Positions 16,231-24,466 of a stretch of 64,000 nt of DNA are shown one piece after another (position 1 is the stretch's first letter; every line of letters starts with the position of its first letter). The notes beneath the pieces were generated by a model that was not told where the DNA came from, ran no database searches, and saw nothing but the letters and a program-made list of their open reading frames with translations. Both the position numbers and the translations under genes were made by a program. Source of the DNA: Lentzea sp. NEAU-D7 (GTDB lineage: Bacteria > Actinomycetota > Actinomycetes > Mycobacteriales > Pseudonocardiaceae). The DNA is taken from contig NZ_JAPJDL010000019.1 in NCBI RefSeq assembly GCF_026242055.1, positions 124,001 to 188,000 of the forward strand. Reading direction: 5' to 3'.

Positions 16231-16975
16231 CGCGGTTCCCGTTGAGCAGGCGGTGCGACAACACCGTGCCGCCTGCCATCGCCGCCGGGATGACGACCAG
16301 GGCGGCGAGCGGGACCAGGCACAGCAGGTAGGTGGGCACGGCGAGCCCGAGCACCAGCCCGCGCCGCGTCGCGAGGATCTGCCTGCGCTGTTTGAACGAC
16401 CGGCCGCGGCGGGTGAACGGTATGCCGGTGAGCTCGATGCCGAGCAGGTAGCCGTTGATGCACACGGCCAGCACGGGCACGACCGTCTGCCCGATGACGG
16501 GGATGAACCCGCAGAGGAACAGCGGGACGGCGAACAGGATCGACGTGCCGACGAGCAGAATCGTGCTGCGCAGCCCCACGACGAACCCGCGCCACCAGCC
16601 GATCTGCTCCGCCTCCGGCACACCGCCGAGCTCGTCCTCGACCTCTTCGGAGATGTACTCGTAGAACGGGCCGCCGATCATGATCGTGATCGCGGTGAAC
16701 AGCAGCACGCTCAGGCCGAGCCCGGCCGCGATCACCGAAATTCCGACGGCGACCTCGACGACGCTCTTCCAGGTGCCGCTCCACGAGTCCGCGAAGCCCG
16801 TCAGCCAGTCGGCGATCGAGTCGATGTTCGTGAACAGGAACACCCACCCGGTGATCATGAGCACGGCGGTGATGACCGCGGGCAACGCGCCGACCAGCAC
16901 GCGCTTGGGGGAGCTGAACACCAGTCTGAACCCGCGCAGCAGCAGTCCGACACCGGCACCGAAGTCCTTGATCAC
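16220..16975 (-). CDS. EI24/CysZ-like integral membrane protein
   Basis: The 251 residues from GTG 16975 open with DFGAGVGLLLRGFRLV, the usual start of actinobacterial EI24 proteins. They contain about five membrane spans and the GGPFYEYISEEVED segment. E. coli CysZ of the same fold is a sulfate permease, but the actinobacterial members are uncharacterised. The frame is open to 17041, but that would leave only 26 nt to the divergent regulator. Confidence 0.75.
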   Translation of the reverse strand: MIKDFGAGVGLLLRGFRLVFSSPKRVLVGALPAVITAVLMITGWVFLFTNIDSIADWLTGFADSWSGTWKSVVEVAVGISVIAAGLGLSVLLFTAITIMIGGPFYEYISEEVEDELGGVPEAEQIGWWRGFVVGLRSTILLVGTSILFAVPLFLCGFIPVIGQTVVPVLAVCINGYLLGIELTGIPFTRRGRSFKQRRQILATRRGLVLGLAVPTYLLCLVPLAALVVIPAAMAGGTVLSHRLLNGNRATA

Positions 16976-17073
16976 GGGCGCAGGATAGTCGGTTTCGCCG
17001 GCTGCCGAGACGAGGTGGAGCGATTTCGCCGCGAGCGGCATGATGGCGGACCCGACCGTGGGAGGCGTTGAGG

Positions 17074-18333
17074 TTGAGCAACCCCGCTGTGAACGGCGTC
17101 GTCGTCCCGGACGGACCGCTGCCGGTGCTGCCGCCGTCCACCTGGGAGTCGCAGGCCGTGCGGGACGCGGTCGCCGCGGAGTCGCCCGGCGCCGTGATCG
17201 CGATCGCCCGCAAGGCCCACGGTCTGCGCCAGGACGAGCTGGGGGCGCTGGCCGGGTTCTCCCAGTCGGCGATCTCGCGGCTCGAGTCCGGCAGCAACAT
17301 CGCCTACGACCTGCGTGTCCTGCGCACGTTGCAACGACTGCTCGGCGTTCCCGCCCACCTGCTCGGGCTGACCGACCGCACGGTGCCGATGCGGTCGGGC
17401 GACCTGGTCGTCGGCATGGAGGGCAAGGCGCTCATGACGTTGTGCGCCTCCGCTGTCTTCAACGCGGACAGCGATGACGACGCGGTGAGCCAGCTGCTCG
17501 TGCTGCGCCGGATCGTCAACGACGCGCACAACTGGCGTGCGACCGGCGCTCTCATGCCCGCTGTCCGCAGCATGTACGACGTCATCGACGCGTTGCGGCG
17601 CAACGCGCGTGGCGAAATCCGCCGGCGTTTGCTCGGCACGGGCGCGATGTACGCGGAGTTCTACGGCTGGCTCCACGAAGAGGTCGGCGACATGCGCAAC
17701 GCGACCGCGTGGACGTCGCGGGCGCTGGAGCAGGGGCAGGCCGCGGACGACAGGGACGTCGTCGCGTACTGCTACGTGCGGCTGAGCCAGCTCGCGGAGG
17801 CGGACGGCGACGACGACCGCGTCATCGGCCTGGCGCGCGCCGCCCAGCGCGAGACCGGGGTGAGCCCGGTCGTGCGCGCGATGGCGTTGCGGCAGGAGGC
17901 GCGCGGTCTCGCACGGGCGGGCCAGGACGCGTGCATGGCGCGGTTCGACCTCGCGCAGGCGTTGGTGCTGGACGTGCGTCCGCCACAGTCCGACGAGTAC
18001 TCGATCGGCTACTGCTTCACCGGCCTGCACGTCCAGCTGCAACGTGCCGCGAGCCTCGTCGACCTCGCCGACCACCGCCGCGCCATCGACGTCTACACGC
18101 AGCTCATGCCGCGGTGGGGCAGCGCCTGCCAGTGGGAACAGGGCGTGCACACGGCCACCCTCGCCTACGCCCACGCCGCCAGCGGTGACGTGGACCGGGC
18201 CGTCGAGCTGGGGTTCGTCGCGCTGGACCTGGCCCGTGCTACGGGGTCGAAGCTCATCGTGAACGAGCTGGCCAGGCTCGGGCCGTGGGCCGCTGCACCG
18301 GCGATCGCCGAACTCACCGCCCAGCTCCGGTAG
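17074..18333 (+). CDS. XRE-family transcriptional regulator with TPR-like C-terminus
   Basis: The 419 residues have an N-terminal helix-turn-helix (AHGLRQDELGALAGFSQSAI, about 47-67) and a long helical sensor region. It resembles Streptomyces regulators that gate on small ligands. TTG 17074 lies 8 nt after GGAGG at 17061-17065. The in-frame TTG 17068 is too close to it. A hairpin and two tiny genes follow, so it may control them. Confidence 0.85.
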   Translation: MSNPAVNGVVVPDGPLPVLPPSTWESQAVRDAVAAESPGAVIAIARKAHGLRQDELGALAGFSQSAISRLESGSNIAYDLRVLRTLQRLLGVPAHLLGLTDRTVPMRSGDLVVGMEGKALMTLCASAVFNADSDDDAVSQLLVLRRIVNDAHNWRATGALMPAVRSMYDVIDALRRNARGEIRRRLLGTGAMYAEFYGWLHEEVGDMRNATAWTSRALEQGQAADDRDVVAYCYVRLSQLAEADGDDDRVIGLARAAQRETGVSPVVRAMALRQEARGLARAGQDACMARFDLAQALVLDVRPPQSDEYSIGYCFTGLHVQLQRAASLVDLADHRRAIDVYTQLMPRWGSACQWEQGVHTATLAYAHAASGDVDRAVELGFVALDLARATGSKLIVNELARLGPWAAAPAIAELTAQLR

Positions 18334-18335
18334 CC

Positions 18336-18360
18336 GCTGTATGCGGGTTCCGCATACAGC
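18336..18360. repeat. 11-bp inverted repeat after the XRE gene, terminator or operator
   Basis: GCTGTATGCGG and CCGCATACAGC flank a GTT loop 3 nt past the stop of the regulator gene. About 13 nt later comes a TATAGA element and then the 53-aa gene. The short AT-containing arms look as much like a regulator site as a terminator. Confidence 0.5.
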
Positions 18361-18417
18361 ACCCGCAAATCGTATAGAACCCTCCCCATTTCGTCGGGAG
18401 GCCCGCACGATGCAGGG

Positions 18418-18579
18418 ATGATCGACCTGGCAGAGCGAACGCCGCGCTCGGACGAGGTCAGCCCCGAACTGTTCTGCGCGGCAGCGGCAGAGAAGAACTC
18501 CGGCCCGTACAGGCTCAAGTTCTACGCCACCACGCACGCCGTCGTGTGTGTAGTGGACGACGCTGAGGTGAAGACATGA
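18418..18579 (+). CDS. Small hypothetical protein (53 aa)
   Basis: ATG 18418 opens a 53-codon frame, reading IDLAERTPRSDEVSPELFC then a YRLKFYATTHAVVC stretch. GGGAGG lies upstream. Its TGA overlaps the ATG of the next gene in ATGA, so the two are coupled. I do not recognise it. Position and coupling support it as a real gene. Confidence 0.6.
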   Translation: MIDLAERTPRSDEVSPELFCAAAAEKNSGPYRLKFYATTHAVVCVVDDAEVKT

Positions 18580-18830
18580 GCATGCCCGTCTTGCTGGTCC
18601 GCAAGCGTGCGGGCGTCGTAGGAGAGACGCAACGCACCTGCCACCTCGTACCGGTGCCCGACAACGACACGCACGTGGCGTTGACCGCGTACTGCGGCGA
18701 GCTCATCCACGAGGGCGAAGCCGAACTGCTGGACCAGCCCTCCGGGATGCCGTGCGTCGGCTGCCTGTTCCGCGTGCCCGCGCCTCGCGACACCTCAACG
18801 GGAGATCCCGGTCGGGCCACAGAGTCGTAA
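18576..18830 (+). CDS. Conserved small cysteine-containing protein (84 aa)
   Basis: ATG 18576 overlaps the preceding stop. The protein has VLLVRKRAGVVGETQRTCH at its start, a central YCGE and a later MPCVGCLF, giving four cysteines that could bind metal. I recall similar small proteins after XRE regulators in Pseudonocardiaceae. The function is unknown. Confidence 0.65.
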   Translation: MSMPVLLVRKRAGVVGETQRTCHLVPVPDNDTHVALTAYCGELIHEGEAELLDQPSGMPCVGCLFRVPAPRDTSTGDPGRATES

Positions 18831-18915
18831 AGCTCTTCCGGAACACCCCCGCACGGAAGATCACCCTGGCTACCTTTGGCGGTATGAGGCACGGCAATTC
18901 CCGCAGCGAACCGTC

Positions 18916-19281
18916 ATGAGGGCCTTGGCGGCGCTCGTCGCCCTGCTCCTGGTCCTCACCGGCTGCGGTGGCGACGGCGAGGACCGGTTCGCGAGACCGG
19001 GCGCGCCCAAGCAGTCGCCGAGCGGGAAGTTCGTCGCGCACGCCGAGAGCTCCAGCGAGGTGCGGGTCACCGACCGCAACGGCGGCGACGTGTTCCGCAA
19101 GTCCTACGAGTACGCGACGAGTTCCCGGGCCGACGGCATCGGCGTCGTGTGGCTGTCCAAGGAGGACCAGCTGTGGGTGCTGGTCCCCGGAGACACCAGC
19201 GAGCGCATCGAGCCCGGGCCCGACGGGGTGTGGACCGCGGTCGAGGCCGAGCTACCCGGGGAGATCACGCGGCTCGGGTGA
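18916..19281 (+). CDS. Small lipoprotein (121 aa)
   Basis: The signal peptide ends in the lipobox LTGC, with Cys17 as lipidation site. The mature part is hydrophilic with beta-like segments (KFVAHAESSSEVRV, QLWVLVPGD). It is anchored outside the cytoplasmic membrane. No known domain. The 3' end overlaps the convergent YihY gene by 30 nt. Confidence 0.75.
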   Translation: MRALAALVALLLVLTGCGGDGEDRFARPGAPKQSPSGKFVAHAESSSEVRVTDRNGGDVFRKSYEYATSSRADGIGVVWLSKEDQLWVLVPGDTSERIEPGPDGVWTAVEAELPGEITRLG

Positions 19282-20208
19282 GGGGTCCCTCTCGCCCTGC
19301 GCGAGCCTCCTGCCGCGCTCCAGCTCCGCGTCGAACTCGGCACCCAGCAGCACGGCGATGTTCGAGATCCACAACCACACCAGGAAGACGATCACACCAC
19401 CGAGTGAGCCGTAGGTCTTGTTGTACGACGCGAAGTTCGCCACGTAGATCGCGAAGCCGACGGTCGCGAGCGCCCACAGCACGATCGCGAGCAGGCTGCC
19501 GGGGCTGACCCAGCGGAAGCCGGGCTGCCGCACGTTCGGCGCCGCCCAGTACAGGATCGCGAACGCCAGGCTCACGAGCAGCAGGATGACCGGCCACTTC
19601 GCGATGTCCCAGACCGTGACCACGGTGTCGCCGAGGCCGATCGCGTTGCCGACCGCGTCCGCGACGCCGCCGGTCAGCACGAGCGCGCCGAGCGTGAGCG
19701 ACACCAGCACCACCGAGCCGAGCGTCAGCGCGAGGCGCAGCGGCACGGTCTTCCAGATCGGCCGGCCCTCTTCGACGTCGTAGACGGCGTTGCAGGCGCG
19801 CATGAACGCACCGAGGTAGCCCGACGCGGTCCAGAGCGCGGTCAGCAGAGCGATGATGCCCAGCAGGCTGGCGGCGTTCTGGCTCTTCTGCAGCTCCTCG
19901 ATGGACGACTTGACCACGTCGCCGGCCTGACCGGGCGCGACCTGGTCGACGTACTTCATCAGCTCCTGCGTCGTCGAGTCGCCCAGCAGCGCGAGCACGG
20001 ACGTCAGGACGATGATGCCGGGGAACAACGACAGCACCGCGTAGTAGGTGAGCGCGGCCGCCCAGTCCGTGAGGTTGTCGTCGTTGAACTCTTTGACAGT
20101 CCGCTTCAGAACGCCCCACCAGGCGCCTTTCGGCAACCTGGTGGGGCTGTTGACGGTCTTACCTGCGGGCACGGCGCCATCCAAAAGAACGAGTGCCGGT
20201 GCCGACAC
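19252..20208 (-). CDS. YihY/BrkB-family membrane protein
   Basis: The 318 residues have about six spans and the family motifs FNDDNLTDWAAALTYYAVLSLFP near 40-62 and NKTYGSLGGVIVFLVWLWISN near 265. Function across the family is unsettled, since early claims of RNase BN activity were withdrawn. The tail is charged and cytosolic. An alternative GTG at 20172 would shorten the overlap with the small gene that ends at 20159. Confidence 0.85.
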   Translation of the reverse strand: MSAPALVLLDGAVPAGKTVNSPTRLPKGAWWGVLKRTVKEFNDDNLTDWAAALTYYAVLSLFPGIIVLTSVLALLGDSTTQELMKYVDQVAPGQAGDVVKSSIEELQKSQNAASLLGIIALLTALWTASGYLGAFMRACNAVYDVEEGRPIWKTVPLRLALTLGSVVLVSLTLGALVLTGGVADAVGNAIGLGDTVVTVWDIAKWPVILLLVSLAFAILYWAAPNVRQPGFRWVSPGSLLAIVLWALATVGFAIYVANFASYNKTYGSLGGVIVFLVWLWISNIAVLLGAEFDAELERGRRLAQGERDPSPEPRDLPG

Positions 20209-20344
20209 CGGCGAGGTGCAACGCGAGGAGCAACAGTCCGAGCACGACCAGGGTGTTGACCGTGATCACTTCACCGAGTGCTGCCTTCGCCAGGTCCAGG
20301 ATCAGGGCGAGCCCGAACGAGACTGCGGCGATGATGGCCAGCAT
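20159..20344 (-). CDS. Small membrane protein (61 aa)
   Basis: ATG 20344 has GGAGGTGG six nt upstream. The sequence has two hydrophobic helices (IIAAVSFGLALILDLAKAAL and TLVVLGLLLLALHLAG) with a basic tail. It is probably cotranscribed with the YihY gene that overlaps its end. Function unknown. Confidence 0.7.
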   Translation of the reverse strand: MLAIIAAVSFGLALILDLAKAALGEVITVNTLVVLGLLLLALHLAGVGTGTRSFGWRRARR

Positions 20345-20425
20345 GTGTCCACCTCCGTGTTGGTTGAGCTGCGGATACCCACTTCGTTGCCGGGGAACCG
20401 CGCCGTTCGGAGCAATGGACGTGCC

Positions 20426-22039
20426 ATGATCGGTCCCGTGGACGTCCAGCGCTGGCAAGCAGCCGCGGTTCCGTGGTGGGTGACCAAGGTCGGGCTCGTC
20501 GGTGGGTGGATCGCCGCCTTCTACTTCGCCGCGAGCGCGAACGAGGCGCCGTGCACCGCCGCGCATCCGTGCCCGCCGGACCCGCTGTTCTCCCTCGCGG
20601 TGGTGCCGTTGCTGGCGACACCGTTGCTGTTGTTGTTCAACCGCGTGCTCACCGGCTGTGCGATGGGCGTCCTGTTCGGCGTGCTGGACATCGCCCTCGA
20701 CGGCAGCGCGGCGGCGAACCTGGCGTTCGGGCTGCACGCCGGCGCGTGCGCGTTGGTCGCGGTGTGGACGGTCCGGGCGCGTGCCGATCAGCACGACGCG
20801 GCCGGCGCGACGATCGTCTCCCTGCCGGACCGCCCGCCGCCGCGCGGAGTTCTGCGCGTGGTCGCCGTGCTGCTGGTCGTGTTCGGGTTCCTGACCTTCG
20901 TGCAGTACGGCCTCGCCAACGACGCGATCGAGCAGCACATCGCGAACGCCAGCCGTGTCGACGCCGAGGTCGTCGAGATCAAGGACGCCTACGAGGTGTG
21001 GGTGGAGCTGCCGGACAGCCGGCGCACCGCGTTCCAGCCGCTGGCACCGGAGTCCTACCGGGTCGGCGACGAGGTGCCGGTGCTCGCGGACGGCACCTGG
21101 GTGCGGATGGAGAACGAGCCCGAGGACGTCACGTGGTGGCTGACCATCGGGGGCGCCGCCGTGTTCTTCGCGATCATGCTGGCCGCCCGGGAACGCCGCC
21201 GCCGCGCGTTGTGGGCGGGCCCGGTGAAGGCGATCCGGGTGCAGGCGCGTCCGCTCGGGCCGCGCCGGATCCTGCTGCGGTACGGCAAGGACGACGTGGC
21301 CACGGTCACCACCCTCGCCGACCTCGGGCTGGAGGAGCCGCTCTACCACGACACCGAGCAGTTCGGCCGGGTGTGGCGCGGAGAGGAGGACCCGCCGCCG
21401 CGGCTCGACCCGGCCGAGGTCCTCGTCGCGGGGGAGTGGCACCACGGCGGCCAGGTGGCGTTGCTGGTCGAGGGCGAGGTCGTGGCGACGAGCACGCTGA
21501 ACCGCGTCCGCCCGCGCCACACCGTCCACAGTGCACACCTGCCCGGCGTGCCGGTCACCGCGGGCACGCCGGTCGACCTGCCGCACGCGATCTGGCCGGG
21601 TGACCGGCGCCGGGTCGAGGGCGTGGCACTGCTGCTCGGCGCCGCCGGAGCGTTGATCGCGCTGAAGCACTACCCGGAGCTGATCGTGCTCGGGCTGATC
21701 GGCGTGCAGTGCGTGCTGTCGGCGGTGACGCGGTTCCAGCCGATGCTGCGCCTGGACCACAACTCGGTCGTGCTCTACACCGGCATCTTCACCTACCGGG
21801 TCCCGTGGGCGCAGCTGCACGGCGTGCGGCGGTCCGGCCCTCAGCTCATGCTCGCGTTCGGGCCGCACGGCGACGTTCTCACCACACCGCACCTGCCGGA
21901 CGAGAAGGCGGGCGAGAAGCTGATGTGGGCCCGCGCCCGGTCGCTGGTCGCCGAACACCCCGGCGAACGAGTGACGCGCAAGCTCAACGTCAGCGTGCTC
22001 GTCGGCGCGGCCTACGCCGCGCTGGTCCTGTTCATCTGA
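20426..22039 (+). CDS. Polytopic membrane protein with PH-like C-terminal region
   Basis: The 537 residues have two N-terminal hydrophobic hairpins, another at about 145-165, a span near 240, two near 395-430 and a final one at the C-terminus. The part VTRFQPMLRLDHNSVVLYTG has the bacterial PH-domain feel. The 170-240 part resembles DUF3592-type extracytoplasmic loops. No enzyme motif is visible. The end overlaps the convergent aminotransferase-fold gene by 8 nt. Confidence 0.65.
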   Translation: MIGPVDVQRWQAAAVPWWVTKVGLVGGWIAAFYFAASANEAPCTAAHPCPPDPLFSLAVVPLLATPLLLLFNRVLTGCAMGVLFGVLDIALDGSAAANLAFGLHAGACALVAVWTVRARADQHDAAGATIVSLPDRPPPRGVLRVVAVLLVVFGFLTFVQYGLANDAIEQHIANASRVDAEVVEIKDAYEVWVELPDSRRTAFQPLAPESYRVGDEVPVLADGTWVRMENEPEDVTWWLTIGGAAVFFAIMLAARERRRRALWAGPVKAIRVQARPLGPRRILLRYGKDDVATVTTLADLGLEEPLYHDTEQFGRVWRGEEDPPPRLDPAEVLVAGEWHHGGQVALLVEGEVVATSTLNRVRPRHTVHSAHLPGVPVTAGTPVDLPHAIWPGDRRRVEGVALLLGAAGALIALKHYPELIVLGLIGVQCVLSAVTRFQPMLRLDHNSVVLYTGIFTYRVPWAQLHGVRRSGPQLMLAFGPHGDVLTTPHLPDEKAGEKLMWARARSLVAEHPGERVTRKLNVSVLVGAAYAALVLFI

Positions 22040-23174
22040 GCCTGGCCACGGCCTGGAGCAGACGATCCACATCGGACTCGTCCGTGTACGGCCCGATGCC
22101 CGCCCGCACCGCGCCCTTGTCGCCCAGACCGAGCCACCGCGAGCACTCGATCGCGTAGAAGTGGCCGGCGGGCGCGTTGACGCCCTCGGCGCCGAGCCGG
22201 CGGTAGACCTCGGCCGGGTCCAGCCCGTCGACGGAGAACAGCACGGTCGGTGTGCGCGACGAGGCCTTGCTGTAGATGCGCACGCCGAGCTCCTGCAGCC
22301 CGGTCTCCAGCTGCTGGCGCAGGCCGAGCTCGTACTCCTCCAGACCTTCCAGCGACCGCATGAACTCGACCGCCGCGGTCGTCCCCGCGAGCAGTTCGTA
22401 GGGCAGCGTGCCCAGCTCGAACCGTTCCGGCACGGCGTTGGTCGACGGCAGCAGCTTGTCCGGCCGCAACGTCTCCAGCAGCTCCGGCGCCGCCGCCAGC
22501 ACGCCGAGGTGCGGGCCGAGGAACTTGTACGGCGAGCACACGAAGAAGTCGGCGTCCAGCGCCTCGACGTCGACCGGCACGTGCGGTGTGTAGTGCACGC
22601 CGTCCACGTAGACGAACGCCGCCGCCTCGTGCGCCGCCCGCGCGATCTCCGCGATGTCCGGACGCGTGCCGAGCAGGTTCGACGCCGCCGTGATCGCGAC
22701 GACGCGGGTGCGGTCGGACAGCAGCTTCGTCACCGCCTCGACGGGCAGCTCACCGGTCGTGCGGTCGAACGGTGCCCATCGCACCGTGGCCCGCGCGGCC
22801 TCGGCGGCCTGCACCCACGGCCTGATGTTCGCGTCGTGGTCGATCCTGGTCACGATGATCTCGTCGCCCGGCCGCCAGTTCTTCGACAGCGTGCGCGCGA
22901 AGTCGTAGGTCAGCTGCGTCATGCTGCGCCCGAACACGATGCTGCCGGCGTTGAGGAACTCCGCCATCGTGCGCCGCGCGGTCCGCACGATCTCCTCGGC
23001 CCGGCGCTCGGCGGCCGTGACGCCGCCCCGGTTGGAGACGGCCGAGATCAGGGTGTTCCTGACCGCGTCCGCCACGACGTCGGGCACCTGCGCGCCGCCG
23101 GGTCCGTCGAAGTGCGCGGCACCCTCGCGCAACGCGGGGAAGTGGGCGCGGACCGCAGCGACGTCGTAAGCCAT
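22032..23174 (-). CDS. Cysteine desulfurase-like PLP enzyme (SufS/CsdA-related)
   Basis: The 380 residues form an aminotransferase class V protein. The pyridoxal lysine lies in CSPYKFLGPHLG. Other family segments are HFDGPGGAQVP, RIDHDANI and YVDGVHYTPH. The VC1184-like subgroup is called desulfurase-like, but the sulfur-transfer cysteine is not evident, so the substrate is open. ATG 23174 is 4 nt from the TetR stop, so it is the third gene of a YqeB-TetR-enzyme operon. Confidence 0.85.
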   Translation of the reverse strand: MAYDVAAVRAHFPALREGAAHFDGPGGAQVPDVVADAVRNTLISAVSNRGGVTAAERRAEEIVRTARRTMAEFLNAGSIVFGRSMTQLTYDFARTLSKNWRPGDEIIVTRIDHDANIRPWVQAAEAARATVRWAPFDRTTGELPVEAVTKLLSDRTRVVAITAASNLLGTRPDIAEIARAAHEAAAFVYVDGVHYTPHVPVDVEALDADFFVCSPYKFLGPHLGVLAAAPELLETLRPDKLLPSTNAVPERFELGTLPYELLAGTTAAVEFMRSLEGLEEYELGLRQQLETGLQELGVRIYSKASSRTPTVLFSVDGLDPAEVYRRLGAEGVNAPAGHFYAIECSRWLGLGDKGAVRAGIGPYTDESDVDRLLQAVARLR

Positions 23175-23178
23175 GCCC

Positions 23179-23775
23179 TCATGGTGCTTGAGCACCCACG
23201 AATCGGGAAAGGATCAACCGGAGGGTGCTCACCTGTTCGTTCGGGTCGAAGTCGGGGTTGATCAGCCTGCCGTACAGGCCGTCGACCAGACCCTGGACCC
23301 AGCTCGCGGCCGTCAGCGCGCTCACGGGGAGGGCGATCTGGCCCTCGTCGTGCGCCTGTTGCAGCAGGGCGGCCAGCTCGTCGCGCACGACCTGCTCGTT
23401 GCCGCCGGCCAGCTCCCACAGCTCCGGGTCGCGGCTGGCCTGAGCCACGACCTCCAGCACCAGCCCGGCGACGGACCTGTCCAGGGCGGGTGCGCACAGA
23501 TGATCGACCATCAGCAGCACACCGGCCCACGGGCTCAGCTCGCGGGCTCTGGCGAACACGGCCGCGTTGTCCTCGGCGTCCTGCACGAAGATCTCGCGGA
23601 AGATCGCCCGCTTGGTGGGGAAGTAGTGGAAGAGGCTGCCGGTGCTGATGTCCGCGGCCTTGCAGATGTCCGCGACGGTCGTGCGTTCGAAGCCCTTCTG
23701 GGCGAAGAGCCCCGCCGCGGTGTCGGTGATGTGCCGCTTCTTCTCCGCGTGCTTGACCGGATCTACCGTTCGCAC
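23179..23775 (-). CDS. TetR/AcrR-family regulator
   Basis: The 198 residues start at GTG 23775, 13 nt inside the previous gene's end. The N-terminus carries the TetR helix-turn-helix (TTVADICKAADISTGSLFHYF). The C-terminal ligand domain is typical. It probably binds the 14-bp palindrome before the operon (24443-24456) and represses it. Confidence 0.9.
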   Translation of the reverse strand: MRTVDPVKHAEKKRHITDTAAGLFAQKGFERTTVADICKAADISTGSLFHYFPTKRAIFREIFVQDAEDNAAVFARARELSPWAGVLLMVDHLCAPALDRSVAGLVLEVVAQASRDPELWELAGGNEQVVRDELAALLQQAHDEGQIALPVSALTAASWVQGLVDGLYGRLINPDFDPNEQVSTLRLILSRFVGAQAP

Positions 23776-24428
23776 CTGTAGTACTGCCTCTTCTTCTCGT
23801 CCCGCACGGAGACGCCGCGTTTGCGGATCTCCCGCGCCAATTCTGCGGCCTCCTCGTGCTCGTACTTCGAGATGGCCTTCCGGCGTGCCGTGAACAGCGC
23901 GTTCACCTCCGCCGGCAGTTCGGGGGCGTGCTCGACCCACATCCGGAACTCGCCCGCGAACGGGTCCGCGGCGCGCCACCGGTAGCCCTGCTCGGTGAAC
24001 GCCCGTTCGAGCCTCGCCGTGCTCAGGTCGGACTTCTCGCGGGCCAGTTCGGTGCCGCTCGGGGAGAGCAGCACGAGGTGCTTGCCGTCGGCGAACACCG
24101 ACTCGACCTCGTCGCGGCCGAAGTCGAACGTCTTGTCGTCCTTGCGCAGCGTGACCCGCGCGTGCGAGACCTCGACCGACATCATCTCGCTCGCCCAGAA
24201 CAGCGCGAACACGAAGCCCGCGACCGCGCCGACGGCAAGCGCGCCGATCGTCCGCCACGGCTGCGCCACGTCCGTGACCAGCTCGAACACGCCCTGGAAC
24301 GGGAACCAGCCCAGGGTCGTGACCCACCCGGCCACCAGTGAGAGCCCCCACGCCGCGGCGGCGCCGACGGCCGGGCACGCGACCCAGATGCCGTACCGGA
24401 CCGCCGCGGCCTCCTGCACAGTCGTCAT
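23763..24428 (-). CDS. YqeB-like membrane protein with PH-type domain
   Basis: The 221 residues have two N-terminal membrane hairpins followed by a soluble part with VFADGKHLVLLS. The end (ALFTARRKAI, then VSVRDEKKRQYYR) matches my memory of actinobacterial YqeB proteins. ATG 24428 is first in the operon, and the TetR gene overlaps it by 13 nt. Role unknown. Confidence 0.65.
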   Translation of the reverse strand: MTTVQEAAAVRYGIWVACPAVGAAAAWGLSLVAGWVTTLGWFPFQGVFELVTDVAQPWRTIGALAVGAVAGFVFALFWASEMMSVEVSHARVTLRKDDKTFDFGRDEVESVFADGKHLVLLSPSGTELAREKSDLSTARLERAFTEQGYRWRAADPFAGEFRMWVEHAPELPAEVNALFTARRKAISKYEHEEAAELAREIRKRGVSVRDEKKRQYYRCER

Positions 24429-24442
24429 GCGGCCAATACTAG

Positions 24443-24456
24443 ACCGAGCGCTCGGT
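24443..24456. promoter_or_regulatory. TetR-type operator
   Basis: ACCGAGCGCTCGGT is a perfect 14-bp palindrome 14 nt before the YqeB start. It resembles generic TetR half-sites (AxCGAxCG) and is the only such site nearby. Confidence 0.7.
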
Positions 24457-24466
24457 TTATTTTGGG

